From contig JAIPBS010000005.1 in assembly GCA_021738625.1 (NCBI GenBank), positions 1 to 51,477 on the forward strand: a stretch of DNA of 51,477 bases, given 5' to 3'. Position numbers and translations under genes: made by a program. The stretch is from Bacteroidales bacterium. GTDB lineage: Bacteria > Bacteroidota > Bacteroidia > Bacteroidales > JAIOZK01. The notes beneath the pieces were generated by a model. The model saw only the letters and a program-made list of their open reading frames with translations, did no database searches and was not told the origin of the DNA. This document shows positions 7,200-15,391 of the stretch, in pieces. The stretch's first letter is position 1, and each line of letters begins with the position of its first letter.

Positions 7200-9560
7200 T
7201 CAGATTTTTTTATACAGGTTCAGGATGTTCCTTTCATTTTCGCGCTTGTATTCGATGCGGTCCATAATGTTTTTCATCAGGTGGATGCCCAGCCCGCCAA
7301 CGACTCTTTCCTCAGCCGGTTTTTCAAGGTCGGCCGGATCGGGGGCTTCCATGGGGTTGAATTCACGCGCTTCATCCATGATGCAGATATGCAGGCCATT
7401 TTCTTCCCGTTGGAAACAAATTTCGATCTGGTGCTGTTCTTTGTCGTCGTAACCGTAGAAGATGATGTTTGAGATCATCTCTTCCAGCACCAGGTTGATG
7501 TTCATGATAAATTTCTGGGGTAGTTTCCAGTCGGCTTGCATCTTTTCGAGGAAAACATTCAGGTTGTCAAGCTCTTTGATGTTGTTTTTGATGATGAGTT
7601 TTTTCATGGTTTTCGCTCCTTCCGATTTGATGCTTTTATCCATGAAGTAGGTAAGCGAAAGCACGGTGATATCGTCCGATTGCTCGGCCTCGCCCGTGAA
7701 TTTCTTCACGCTGTTCACAATGGCCATGGTGATGTCCATGGGACATTTGTTACAATAGCCGAGCAAGAGTTCTTTAAGCCTAATGTCATCATAAAGTTCC
7801 TCCCTGGTATTCATGGCTTCCGTAACACCGTCGGTATAGAGCACCAGCGAGTCTTTGGGGTCGAGCAACACCTCGTCCATGCCGTAATCGATATCTTCAA
7901 ATACACCGAGCGGTGTGCCGTGTGTTTTGTCGAGGGCTTCCAGTGTGCAATCCTTTCTAAGGATGAAGGGGAAGTTATGGCCGGCATTACAATAGCGGAT
8001 GGCACCGGTTTTCAGGTCGATCAGGCCGATGAAGAAAGTCACGAACATGCTGTTTTCGTTTCCCTTGCACAATTCGAGGTTCATGCTCTTCACAATCTCA
8101 TTCACCGGGATGCCTTTGGTGGCCTTGGCCCTTAGGAGCGTGCGGCTGATGGCCATAAACAAAGAGGCGGGCACCCCTTTGCCGGATACATCGCCCACGG
8201 CAAAGCAAAGCTCATAGTCGTCCAGGAAGAAGAAATCGTAGAGGTCGCCGCCCACATCTCTTGCCGGGTCCAGGGTAGCATACAGGTCCACGTCGTCGCG
8301 TTCGGGGAAAGGCGGGAATATTTTCGGGATGATGCCCTGCTGGATATCGTGGGCGATCTTGAGTTCGCTTTCTATCTTTTCTTTGGCGGCGGTGGTTTCT
8401 TTGAGGTTGCGGATATAGTTTTTCAGCTCCCGCAGCATCACATCTATAGATGAGGTCAGCTGGGCGATTTCCCTGGAAGAGGCTTCCACTTTGAGGTTGG
8501 TGTCGAAATTCCCCTTTCCGATTTTCTCAGTAACGCTTGCCAGGCGGGTCAATGGGCTGGTGATGCGTTTGGAGATCACAACTATGAGGATGAGCAGAAC
8601 GAGCGCCCCCCCGATACCGATCATCAGCAATCTTCTGTTGAGTGTTGCGAGATCTTCAAACAGCTCATCTCCCGGAAACACCAGGGCCATCGACCATCCG
8701 ATCTCTTCCAGGGGGTAGTAAAACATATAGCTGTTTTCGCCCGTAACTACTGAACGGAACTTTGTAAAGCTTTCCTCGCCCCGGATCATGGCGCGGCCTA
8801 CCTCCCGTAACTTAGGATTGTCGGTATCTTCGGCGATGCTGAAAATGGTTTCGTTCATCACGTAGCTTTCAACGGGATGCGTTACTACTGTTCCGTTTTG
8901 TGTGATCAGGAAGGCGTAGCCGCTTTCGAATATTTTAATGTCCGAGACGGTTTTCTGCAGCCATTCCAACGAAATGTCCGCTGTCACCACACCGTTGAAT
9001 ACCCGTTTTCCGTTTTTGTTTTTATAGAAGGGAACCGAATAGGTTGACATCAGGATATTGCCGCCGCCTTCATCAAAATATGGTTCCGACCAAACGGCTT
9101 GCTTCATCACAGCCGGTATCTGGTACCAGTCCTGGTAAATATAGAGATAATCGTCATTATTCAGGTTGAGGTAAGCAATAGAGTCTCCTGTTTTATAGTA
9201 ATAAGGAGCAAAGTACATGCTGTCCTCAAAGTATCCGTATGGTTCGAAGGCGGCACAGCAACCGAATATTTCTTCGTTGTTTTGCACGATCATCCTGATG
9301 TAGCGCTTGAGCTGATCCGTTGTTATTTGAAATCCTTCAAATACATGGGCTTCGTTTTTGGTGATCTTGGAAACGGATTTCAGCACACCCTGGATTTTGT
9401 TCACATTGGCCCTGGTGAGGTTGGAGGCATTATCTTCAACATTTTTAAGCAACAGCGTCCTGGAGATCGTGTCGTTTCGCCAGATGATCAATCCGACGAT
9501 GACAACCGTGATTCCAACGATATAAACGGCCAGCTTAAAGGCGATCCCTTTATTTTTCAT
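7200..9560 (-). CDS. dCache-HAMP-SpoIIE phosphatase with C-terminal HATPase
   Basis: A 786-aa inner-membrane sensor. TM1 is near residues 7-27, a large periplasmic dCache-type sensor covers ~35-300, TM2 (LLMIGIGGALVLLILIVVI) is near 308-330, and a HAMP plus short coiled coil follow. The PP2C/SpoIIE phosphatase domain covers ~415-645 with metal-binding motifs RDVGGDLYDF, GDVSGKGVPASL, YTDGVTEA and QSDDITVLSL, all intact. The last ~130 residues are an RsbW-type HATPase with LVLEEMISNIIFYGY and GGLGIHLMKN. One protein thus carries both the phosphatase and a kinase-type domain for a STAS partner. It overlaps the upstream binding-protein gene by 11 nt, suggesting that the periplasmic solute-binding protein supplies its signal (inference). 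Confidence 0.92.
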   Translation of the reverse strand: MKNKGIAFKLAVYIVGITVVIVGLIIWRNDTISRTLLLKNVEDNASNLTRANVNKIQGVLKSVSKITKNEAHVFEGFQITTDQLKRYIRMIVQNNEEIFGCCAAFEPYGYFEDSMYFAPYYYKTGDSIAYLNLNNDDYLYIYQDWYQIPAVMKQAVWSEPYFDEGGGNILMSTYSVPFYKNKNGKRVFNGVVTADISLEWLQKTVSDIKIFESGYAFLITQNGTVVTHPVESYVMNETIFSIAEDTDNPKLREVGRAMIRGEESFTKFRSVVTGENSYMFYYPLEEIGWSMALVFPGDELFEDLATLNRRLLMIGIGGALVLLILIVVISKRITSPLTRLASVTEKIGKGNFDTNLKVEASSREIAQLTSSIDVMLRELKNYIRNLKETTAAKEKIESELKIAHDIQQGIIPKIFPPFPERDDVDLYATLDPARDVGGDLYDFFFLDDYELCFAVGDVSGKGVPASLFMAISRTLLRAKATKGIPVNEIVKSMNLELCKGNENSMFVTFFIGLIDLKTGAIRYCNAGHNFPFILRKDCTLEALDKTHGTPLGVFEDIDYGMDEVLLDPKDSLVLYTDGVTEAMNTREELYDDIRLKELLLGYCNKCPMDITMAIVNSVKKFTGEAEQSDDITVLSLTYFMDKSIKSEGAKTMKKLIIKNNIKELDNLNVFLEKMQADWKLPQKFIMNINLVLEEMISNIIFYGYDDKEQHQIEICFQREENGLHICIMDEAREFNPMEAPDPADLEKPAEERVVGGLGIHLMKNIMDRIEYKRENERNILNLYKKI

Positions 9561-10527
9561 TTTTTCCAGGGGTTTTGTTAAACGAATCGAAATCGGGGGT
9601 CTGATCGATGGTTCCGGATTCCAGCAGCACCCGGGCCGTATTCAGATAATCTTCCTGATGAAGCCGTCCGTTGAAAATTCGATCTTCCAGGATAAAAACA
9701 TCTCTCATGCGATTAAGCATCCAACGCTGGTGTGCGCGGTTGGCAGGTACTTTTGCCTCCTCCATATGACGCAGGGTTACATCAAGGGCTTCCTCGGGAT
9801 GTTCAAAGGCATATCTCCAGCCTTCGATGGTGGCTGCGGTGAACTTTCGGCAAGCTTCAGGGTTTTCTTCATAAAAGCTTTCAAGACAAAAAATTCCGTC
9901 TTCGGGATAATTCAGTCCGTAATCATAAAACTGAAAACTGTTTATTTCATCAGGGTTCAATCCGAAATTAAGTATCTGGTGGTATTCGTTGTACCACATA
10001 ACGCACATAATGTCGACGCCACCCCTCAGAAACAGGTTGACCGTACTGGTGATCGGAACGATCTCAGCCTGGATCCCGTATTTTTTTAGAAAAGCCAGGG
10101 GCAATTCCCTGAAATCGCTGCGCCAGATTCCTATTTTTTTATTTTGAAAGTCTTCAGGCCTGGTGATGCCCGATTCCTTTTTGGCCACGAACATCAAAGC
10201 GCTGCGTTGCGAAAGCTGACCGACGTCAACCAGCTCTATTCCTCTTGCCCGGGCCTTGATGGCTCCTGACAGAAACATGCTCACCAGGTCGGTTTTATCC
10301 TGGGTTAAAACAGGAATGGCAGGGAAGTTGGGCCCGCCCATCAGGACCTCCACATCTAGTCCGTATTTTTCGTAAATGCCTTTTTCTTCAGCGATGTAAT
10401 ATCCTGCAAATTGCGCCTGCGGCAACCAGTGAGGCATAAAGCGTACCTTTTGCAATTCCTGCGCCGCAGCCCCTGTTCCCTGCAAGCCAAGCAAAAGCAT
10501 TGCGATAATTATTTGTTTCAGATGCAT
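9550..10527 (-). CDS. NMT1/THI5-like periplasmic solute-binding protein
   Basis: A 325-aa secreted protein with a Sec signal peptide (hydrophobic residues 5-22, likely cleavage after AAA, about residue 22). The first domain has the family signature MPHWLPQAQFAGYYIAEEKG, typical of ABC-transporter binding proteins of the ThiY/SsuA/TauA superfamily. The yeast THI5 Cys cluster is absent. No ABC permease or ATPase gene is nearby. Instead the gene overlaps a dCache-SpoIIE sensor gene by 11 nt. The simplest reading is a stand-alone ligand receptor that presents a small molecule to the sensor, as binding proteins do for some chemoreceptors and histidine kinases; this is inference. The ligand (pyrimidine, sulfonate or other) cannot be determined. 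Confidence 0.85.
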   Translation of the reverse strand: MHLKQIIIAMLLLGLQGTGAAAQELQKVRFMPHWLPQAQFAGYYIAEEKGIYEKYGLDVEVLMGGPNFPAIPVLTQDKTDLVSMFLSGAIKARARGIELVDVGQLSQRSALMFVAKKESGITRPEDFQNKKIGIWRSDFRELPLAFLKKYGIQAEIVPITSTVNLFLRGGVDIMCVMWYNEYHQILNFGLNPDEINSFQFYDYGLNYPEDGIFCLESFYEENPEACRKFTAATIEGWRYAFEHPEEALDVTLRHMEEAKVPANRAHQRWMLNRMRDVFILEDRIFNGRLHQEDYLNTARVLLESGTIDQTPDFDSFNKTPGKNEK

Positions 10528-10550
10528 TTGGGTTTTTCAATTTTGTCAAC

Positions 10551-10558
10551 CAAACATA
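10551..10558 (-). promoter_or_regulatory. -7 promoter element of the partner-switch operon
   Basis: The minus strand reads TATGTTTG, matching TAnnTTTG, about 24 nt before the ATG at 10527. The MITE target duplication starts 33 bp further upstream (10591), so the insertion may have displaced the natural upstream promoter region. Confidence 0.5.
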
Positions 10559-10597
10559 CAAAAAACTTAGCAACACAAGTGAAGAATATGTTTAAAA

Positions 10598-10794
10598 CCA
10601 CTACTGTCCGGGGAAATTTGGGGAGATTCCTCGCTTGCCTCGGAAGGACATGCTATTTGGGAGATACAAAGGGGGTTGGGGGTAGTACGGCGGCAAAGCC
10701 GCCGTACTACCCCCAACCCCCTTCCAAGCCTCTAAAAACACTGTCTTTCCGAGCGAAGCGAGGAATCCCATTGCGTTTAACCGGACAGTAGTGA
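10598..10794. mobile_element. 197-bp MITE with terminal inverted repeats and target duplication
   Basis: The ends are CCACTACTGTCCGG and CCGGACAGTAGTGA, complementary at 13 of 14 positions. The element is flanked by the direct repeat TTTAAAAC at 10591-10598 and 10795-10802 (7 bp outside the element plus a shared C on the left). The interior is itself a long inverted repeat. A CCTCGCTT...GGAAGGACA segment (10628-10651) pairs with TGTCTTTCCGAGCGAAGCGAGG (10742-10763, minor mismatches). At the centre are 26-bp perfect arms (10669-10694 and 10698-10723) with an AAA loop. It has no coding capacity. The whole element can fold into one hairpin. It sits between two divergent promoters. Confidence 0.85.
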
Positions 10795-10815
10795 TTTAAA
10801 ACATATAAATGTAAG

Positions 10816-10846
10816 TTTGATTTTGTGTTTTAGTAAATTATTTTTA
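10816..10846 (+). promoter_or_regulatory. promoter of the FISUMP gene
   Basis: TTTG at 10816-10819, a 19-nt spacer, then TATTTTTA at 10839-10846 (one mismatch to TAnnTTTG). Transcription would start near 10853, which favours the ATG at 10873 over that at 10861. Confidence 0.5.
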
Positions 10847-10872
10847 CATTAAAATCTCCAATGACCGAACAC

Positions 10873-12201
10873 ATGAAACAAATAAAATACCTCCTTACCG
10901 GCATGTTCTTTCTCTGTTCAGGACTTGCATATGCGCAGCGTCCGGCCATCACCCTTACCTTCAGCAGCGACAATGAGGGGCAGTATGTTGACTTCGACAG
11001 TATTCTGGTTACCAATCTCGACAGGAATTGCGACACCAGCTTGTATTATCCGGATACCGTTTTGCATTTGGCAGATTATACCGGTATCCATGAACAACAA
11101 AAACCCTCGTTTTTTCTCAGTGGCAACCATCCCAACCCTTTTTTTGAAAAAACATCTTTCGAACTGCTTATTCCTTCGGGAGGCCCGGTGCAGGTTCAGG
11201 TTTTTGATCTTATGGGAGAGCAGTTGTCTTTATATGGCGCAAACCTGGAAGCAGGAACCCATTTGTTTAATTTTTACGGAACGGGTCGATCATTATATAT
11301 TCTGAGGGCCTTATGGAAGGGGGAGCAAAGAACCATAAAAATGATCGGTTCGGACCGAAATTCAAGTCATTCCTGTAAACTGGAATATGTTTCTTCCGGA
11401 AGTTTGGGAACAGACAATTTAAAACTTAATACCGGCAGGAATCCTTTCAGCTTTTTCGCGGGCGATCAGCTACAATGCTCAGCTCATGGAACGGAAAAAC
11501 CCTCCGCCTTTGTCGTTGCTCCGGTTGAAAGCGATACCCTTATCTTCCAGTTTGCATCCAACATAGCCTGCCTGTCACAAGCTGTGATCAATTATGAAGA
11601 TCAGGAATACCATACCGTTCAAATATACGGCCAGTGCTGGATGAAGGAAAACCTGAACATCGGGCAGCGGATCGACGGAGAGGAGGAGCAAAGCGATAAC
11701 GGTATCATCGAAAAGTATTGTTATGATGATGATCCCTCCAACTGTTCAAAATTCGGCGGCATGTATATGTGGGGAGAAATGATGGATTACCAGGATGAAG
11801 AAAGAGTGCGTGGCATTTGCCCGCCCGGCTGGCATATTCCTTCCGATGCGGAATGGAAAATCCTGGAAGGATCGTCCGACAGTTTACACGGCATTTATGA
11901 TCCGGTTTGGGATGCGTTTGATTTCAGGGGATATGATGCAGGCTATAATTTAAAGTCGGATAGCCTGTGGATGGACAATGGCAACGGCTCCGACAAATAC
12001 GGCTTCAATGCATTGCCGGCCGGAACCCGCAGCAATTTCGGAGATTTTATTTTGCTGGGCCGGAACGCCCCTTTCTGGTCGTCCACGTCCTGGGTTGGTG
12101 AAGATGTGCTTTACCGGGTGTTGGTTTATAATACCGATCAGGTGTACCGCTATTCTTTTGAAAAGGATTCGGGCTTTCCGGTGAGGTGTTTGAAGGATTG
12201 A
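10873..12201 (+). CDS. secreted FISUMP-domain protein
   Basis: An exported protein of 442 aa. The start is taken at MKQIKYLL (10873), giving a clean signal peptide cleaved near AYAQ; an ATG four codons earlier (10861) is possible but very close to the predicted transcription start. Residues ~80-160 resemble a T9SS type A sorting domain (HPNPFFEKTSFELLIP, then a DLMGEQ turn and IKMIG), although it lies inside the protein and not at the C-terminus. The last ~190 residues are a Fibrobacter succinogenes major paralogous (FISUMP) domain: QCWMKENLNIG, CPPGWHIPSDAEW, ALPAGTR, FWSSTSW and the terminal FPVRCLKD. These domains occur in surface proteins of gut and sediment Bacteroidota; the function is not established. 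Confidence 0.88.
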   Translation: MKQIKYLLTGMFFLCSGLAYAQRPAITLTFSSDNEGQYVDFDSILVTNLDRNCDTSLYYPDTVLHLADYTGIHEQQKPSFFLSGNHPNPFFEKTSFELLIPSGGPVQVQVFDLMGEQLSLYGANLEAGTHLFNFYGTGRSLYILRALWKGEQRTIKMIGSDRNSSHSCKLEYVSSGSLGTDNLKLNTGRNPFSFFAGDQLQCSAHGTEKPSAFVVAPVESDTLIFQFASNIACLSQAVINYEDQEYHTVQIYGQCWMKENLNIGQRIDGEEEQSDNGIIEKYCYDDDPSNCSKFGGMYMWGEMMDYQDEERVRGICPPGWHIPSDAEWKILEGSSDSLHGIYDPVWDAFDFRGYDAGYNLKSDSLWMDNGNGSDKYGFNALPAGTRSNFGDFILLGRNAPFWSSTSWVGEDVLYRVLVYNTDQVYRYSFEKDSGFPVRCLKD

Positions 12202-12263
12202 TATTGTTAAAAACTATCAATTGTTAAGGAGCGGATTGATGCAGAAAAAGCTATAAATTCTTA

Positions 12264-12296
12264 TTTGCACTGTTCTATCATTTTGTTTTATTTTTG
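12264..12296 (+). promoter_or_regulatory. promoter of the gtrA-like gene
   Basis: TTTG at 12264-12267 and TATTTTTG at 12289-12296 are separated by 21 nt. Transcription would begin near 12303, which rules out an ATG at 12265 and supports the start at 12331. Confidence 0.65.
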
Positions 12297-12330
12297 CAGC
12301 CTTTTTGAAAACAAATGCCCGAAGGATTTT

Positions 12331-12930
12331 ATGATAAACAGATCAGAGCAAATAGCATCGACAACACAACAAAAGTCGCCTGCAAGCGTCGTATTTCCCA
12401 CTTATCTGCAATTCAGCAAATATTTTATCCGGGGCATCGATTGGTTTTACAAACCATTCAGGAAATATATTCCACATGAAACCTTTACTTATGCTGCAAC
12501 AGGTGGATTCAACACTGCTTTGGATATTGTCCTTTATTTTATCTTTTATAATTTCATACTGAACAAGCAGATTGTCGACCTTGGATTTGTGGCCATCAGT
12601 CCTTACATCGCTGCATTTATTTTTGTTTTCCCCATCACCTTTACCACGGGTTTTTTACTAGCCAAGTACGTGACCTTCACCAAATCGCTGTTGCGCGGGC
12701 GCAAACAATTGTTCAGATATATGCTCACGGTGGGTGGGGCCATATTGCTCAATTACCTGTTGCTGAAGTTCTTTGTTGAATACCTGCACATCTGGCCTAC
12801 CATTTCAAAGATCATTACCACGGTGTTTGTGGTGGCATATAGTTACCTGGCACAGCGTTATTTTACCTTTCAAACGGGCAAACGGTTAAGGCTATTGCGG
12901 AAAGGGGCCAGGGAAAAATTGAATTTGTGA
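12331..12930 (+). CDS. GtrA family membrane protein
   Basis: A 199-aa integral membrane protein with four predicted TM helices and the GtrA signature near the first helix (FTYAATGGFNTALDIVLYF). GtrA proteins are thought to help flip undecaprenyl-phosphate-linked sugars across the inner membrane or to support polysaccharide assembly. The start at MINRSEQ (12331) is chosen because a promoter lies at 12264-12296, so the longer reading frame from 12265 would not be transcribed. The N-terminal ~45 residues form a cytoplasmic extension longer than in minimal GtrA proteins. No glycosyltransferase partner gene is adjacent. Confidence 0.85.
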   Translation: MINRSEQIASTTQQKSPASVVFPTYLQFSKYFIRGIDWFYKPFRKYIPHETFTYAATGGFNTALDIVLYFIFYNFILNKQIVDLGFVAISPYIAAFIFVFPITFTTGFLLAKYVTFTKSLLRGRKQLFRYMLTVGGAILLNYLLLKFFVEYLHIWPTISKIITTVFVVAYSYLAQRYFTFQTGKRLRLLRKGAREKLNL

Positions 12931-13396
12931 ACCCATAAATTTGTGAACCCATAGGCTTGGAGCTTGTTTCCTAATTTTTTTATGGAGTCAGCGATGGTTT
13001 GTCCCAGGCCTTCAGCCTGGTTTGACAGACGAGTCATTTCCCACAGGGCGTTGCCCTGTGCTATGATATTTCAGCCTTTCAGGCTGTTTTAAATAACTGA
13101 TGTCTTACGATCATATTGGCGCTTAAAACTCTTTCTGAAAAGGGTGCAACTTTTAGTTCGACAATTGTTGCTTTATTCCAGGGGAGTTGAGCCTGAAAGG
13201 CTCATAGAACAAAGCACAGGGCATCGCCCTGTGTTAGGACAAGCCTGTTTATATTCACCCTGAAAGGGTGAGAGAATACCGTTAGATTTGATGTTTCTTT
13301 TTATTGTTTAGTTAATCTCCCGAACCAAAATTTTATACTATTCCTCTGGCATGGTATTTTCGCTCTTAAATCCAGAATCAAAATGAAAGGAATACC
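12931..13396. repeat. cluster of short palindromic repeat units, copy 1
   Basis: This 466-bp gap has no gene but holds at least six hairpin units: CCAGGCCTTCAGCCTGG (13004-13020), CACAGGGCGTTGCCCTGTG (13042-13060), CAGCCTTTCAGGCTG (13072-13086), AGCCTGAAAGGCT (13190-13202), CACAGGGCATCGCCCTGTG (13215-13233) and CACCCTGAAAGGGTG (13256-13270). Such units are widespread intergenic repeats in Bacteroidota. A shorter copy with the same order follows the next gene at 14078-14175. A direct repeat GTGAACCCATA also occurs at the left edge (about 12928 and 12944). Confidence 0.8.
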
Positions 13397-14023
13397 ATGA
13401 AGAGGAATATCATTACAATTGGAACAACGGCCTTGCTCTGCCTTGCCTTCTTTACCGGACAGGCGCAAACGGACACAGTATTTATGGAAGACAATGAATT
13501 TATTCCCGAGGTCATTCAGGTTGAGATTGGGACAGAGATCACTTGGGTGAATAATGATGCGGTCCTTCACACCTCCGAAAGCGGCACAGAATGCACCAAC
13601 GACGGCAACTGGGATTCGGGTGATATTGAAAGTGGGGAAAGCTTTACACGCATTTTCAGCTTTGAGGGCACTTACCCTTACTTTTGCGTTTATCATTGTG
13701 AGATCGGGATGACCGGAACGATCAATGTAGTTAACTCAACAGAGATCGACGAGCAAAGGTCTTCAGGGATGATGCTTAAGGACTTCGGCCCTGTGCCTTC
13801 GCATGACGATGTCCGTTTTACGCTCGAATTAAGCAAACCTTCCACAGTGGAAATATCCCTTTTCAACCTGCGGGGCGTAAAGGTCATGACAGAAACCCGT
13901 CAGTTTGAAGCAGGCGAGAACAATCACATCATCGACGGCGACCTGCTGGAAGGCGGAGGCTATATCGTTCGTATCCAAAGTGAAAATGATGTGATCGTGC
14001 GGAAGATGATCATTTATTCATAG
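13397..14023 (+). CDS. blue-copper (plastocyanin-like) protein with T9SS C-terminal domain
   Basis: A 208-aa secreted electron-transfer type protein. A signal peptide ends near GQAQ (residue 24). Residues ~28-112 form a cupredoxin domain with a complete type 1 copper site: His58, Cys97, His100 and Met105, with the plastocyanin spacing C-x2-H-x4-M. Residues ~125-208 form a T9SS type A sorting domain (LSKPSTVEISLFNLRGVKV and the terminal VRKMIIYS), so the mature protein is probably exported across the outer membrane. It may take part in extracellular electron transfer or copper binding (inference). The gene is flanked on both sides by clusters of the same palindromic repeats in the same orientation. 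Confidence 0.9.
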   Translation: MKRNIITIGTTALLCLAFFTGQAQTDTVFMEDNEFIPEVIQVEIGTEITWVNNDAVLHTSESGTECTNDGNWDSGDIESGESFTRIFSFEGTYPYFCVYHCEIGMTGTINVVNSTEIDEQRSSGMMLKDFGPVPSHDDVRFTLELSKPSTVEISLFNLRGVKVMTETRQFEAGENNHIIDGDLLEGGGYIVRIQSENDVIVRKMIIYS

Positions 14024-14077
14024 GAGTTCGCTTTGTGCCCGTATATCAGGGCCTTTGAACTTAAAAAGATTTCTTTC

Positions 14078-14175
14078 TCCCAGGCCTTCAGCCTCGCCTG
14101 ACAGACGGGGCCTATCCCAAAGGGCACTGCCCTGTGTCAGGATTATCCGGCGGTATTTCACCCTGAAGGGGTGAG
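14078..14175. repeat. cluster of short palindromic repeat units, copy 2
   Basis: A partly degraded copy of the 12931-13396 cluster: CCCAGGCCTTCAGCCT (from 14079), CTGACAGACGGG, AGGGCACTGCCCT (14121-14133) and CACCCTGAAGGGGTG (14159-14173). Unit order and orientation match copy 1, so the two copies form direct repeats around the copper-protein gene. Confidence 0.75.
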
Positions 14176-14233
14176 ACATGTATGCTGGTGGAATATAGGT
14201 TCCTTCGTGACTCTTTAATAAAAAACCAATCTC

Positions 14234-14241
14234 CTATCTTT
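14234..14241 (+). promoter_or_regulatory. -7 promoter element of the AraC-type gene
   Basis: TATCTTTG matches TAnnTTTG. It overlaps the TTG at 14240, which therefore cannot be the start codon; it supports the GTG at 14270. Confidence 0.55.
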
Positions 14242-14269
14242 GCACCAAATCAAAACCTTGTTTATTCAA

Positions 14270-15391
14270 GTGAGCTACATTCTTATCATCGGAGTATTTG
14301 AATCCTTGTTCCTGATCCTGCTTTTGTTGGGCAAACGCAACAAAAGCCGCTCCGATCTTTTCCTGGGGCTGATTTTTTTACTTTATGCCCTTAGCATCGG
14401 AATTACTTTCGTGCAACTCTACAACATTCGTAACGGTTTTCCCTTTCCCCTCATACTAAATGTCGGTTGGTTGGTTTTGTTCCTGCATGGTCCGGCCCTG
14501 TGGTTTTATATCAAATCGCTCACCCTGCCTCATTTTAAAATGAAACCGGTGTATCTGTTGCACCTTATTCCATTCATTGGTTTCCTGATCATGCATTATT
14601 TGGATTTTATGCATTTGCCCACGGAACAGAAAATCGAGATCATAAAACATGAACTTTTCAAAGATGAAGTGGCATACAAGATCAGCGTGCTGGGTGTAGG
14701 CGTCTCCACGCTTTCCTATAACATCTGGGCCTTGTTGTTGATCCGCTCATACCGCCATCGCCTGAAACAACGCTTTTCGCGTATTGAAGACATCGACCTG
14801 GACTGGTTGCGCATACTGACCATTGCTTCCATTACGGTATATGCCGTTAATGTTGCCCTCTATAACCTTGACCTGATCTTCAATATTGCTCCCTATCGCA
14901 TTTTGATGCTGATCACTTACAGTTTTGCAACGGTATATGTGCTGGTGCTTGGTTACTTTGGGCTACAAACCCGCAATATCTTTCTGAGCATGCCTCAGGC
15001 AATTCATACGGTCTCAGAAGGAAAAAAGGCTCAAAGATTAAAAGGCAGCCCCGAACAGGATTTTATCAGCGGGCTGATGTCTTTCATGGAAAACAAAAAA
15101 CCTTTCCTCGACCCGGAACTTACCCTGGGCAAACTCAGCAAGATGTTGGGGGTAAAGGGTGAATACCTTTCGGAGGTGTTGAACAGAGAACTACACCGCA
15201 ATTTCTTTGATTTCGTGAATAAACACAGGGTGGAGGAATTCAAGGTGCAAAGCCTCTTTTCCTCCAGCAAGCATCTTTCCATCATGGGCATCGCCTATAA
15301 TTGTGGTTTCAACTCCAAAGCTTCTTTTTATCGTGCCTTTAAAAAATTCGAGGGAATCTTGCCCAGTCAGTACATTCAGAAGGTCTCATAA
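14270..15391 (+). CDS. membrane-anchored AraC-family transcriptional regulator
   Basis: A 373-aa regulator. The N-terminal ~235 residues contain six or seven predicted TM helices, a common Bacteroidota form in which a membrane sensor replaces the cupin domain of classic AraC proteins. The C-terminal ~100 residues hold two helix-turn-helix motifs (LTLGKLSKMLGVKGEYLSEV and IAYNCGFNSKASFYRAFKKF). The GTG at 14270 (SYILIIGVFES) is preferred over a TTG at 14240, because the latter lies inside the promoter. It precedes an Acg-like nitroreductase, two membrane or unknown genes and an aldehyde reductase, which are candidate targets. An inverted repeat spans its stop codon and the upstream region of the next gene. 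Confidence 0.88.
   Translation: MSYILIIGVFESLFLILLLLGKRNKSRSDLFLGLIFLLYALSIGITFVQLYNIRNGFPFPLILNVGWLVLFLHGPALWFYIKSLTLPHFKMKPVYLLHLIPFIGFLIMHYLDFMHLPTEQKIEIIKHELFKDEVAYKISVLGVGVSTLSYNIWALLLIRSYRHRLKQRFSRIEDIDLDWLRILTIASITVYAVNVALYNLDLIFNIAPYRILMLITYSFATVYVLVLGYFGLQTRNIFLSMPQAIHTVSEGKKAQRLKGSPEQDFISGLMSFMENKKPFLDPELTLGKLSKMLGVKGEYLSEVLNRELHRNFFDFVNKHRVEEFKVQSLFSSSKHLSIMGIAYNCGFNSKASFYRAFKKFEGILPSQYIQKVS

Noticed and set aside
5662..7452. Long plus-strand ORFs of 294 and 282 codons opposite the HATPase-GNAT and SpoIIE genes
   Set aside because: They mirror well-supported minus-strand genes with intact catalytic motifs; no promoter or known domain supports them.
9550..10527. Thiamine-precursor ABC transporter
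   Set aside because: The family name suggests it, but there are no permease, ATPase, thiamine genes or TPP riboswitch-like sequence nearby.
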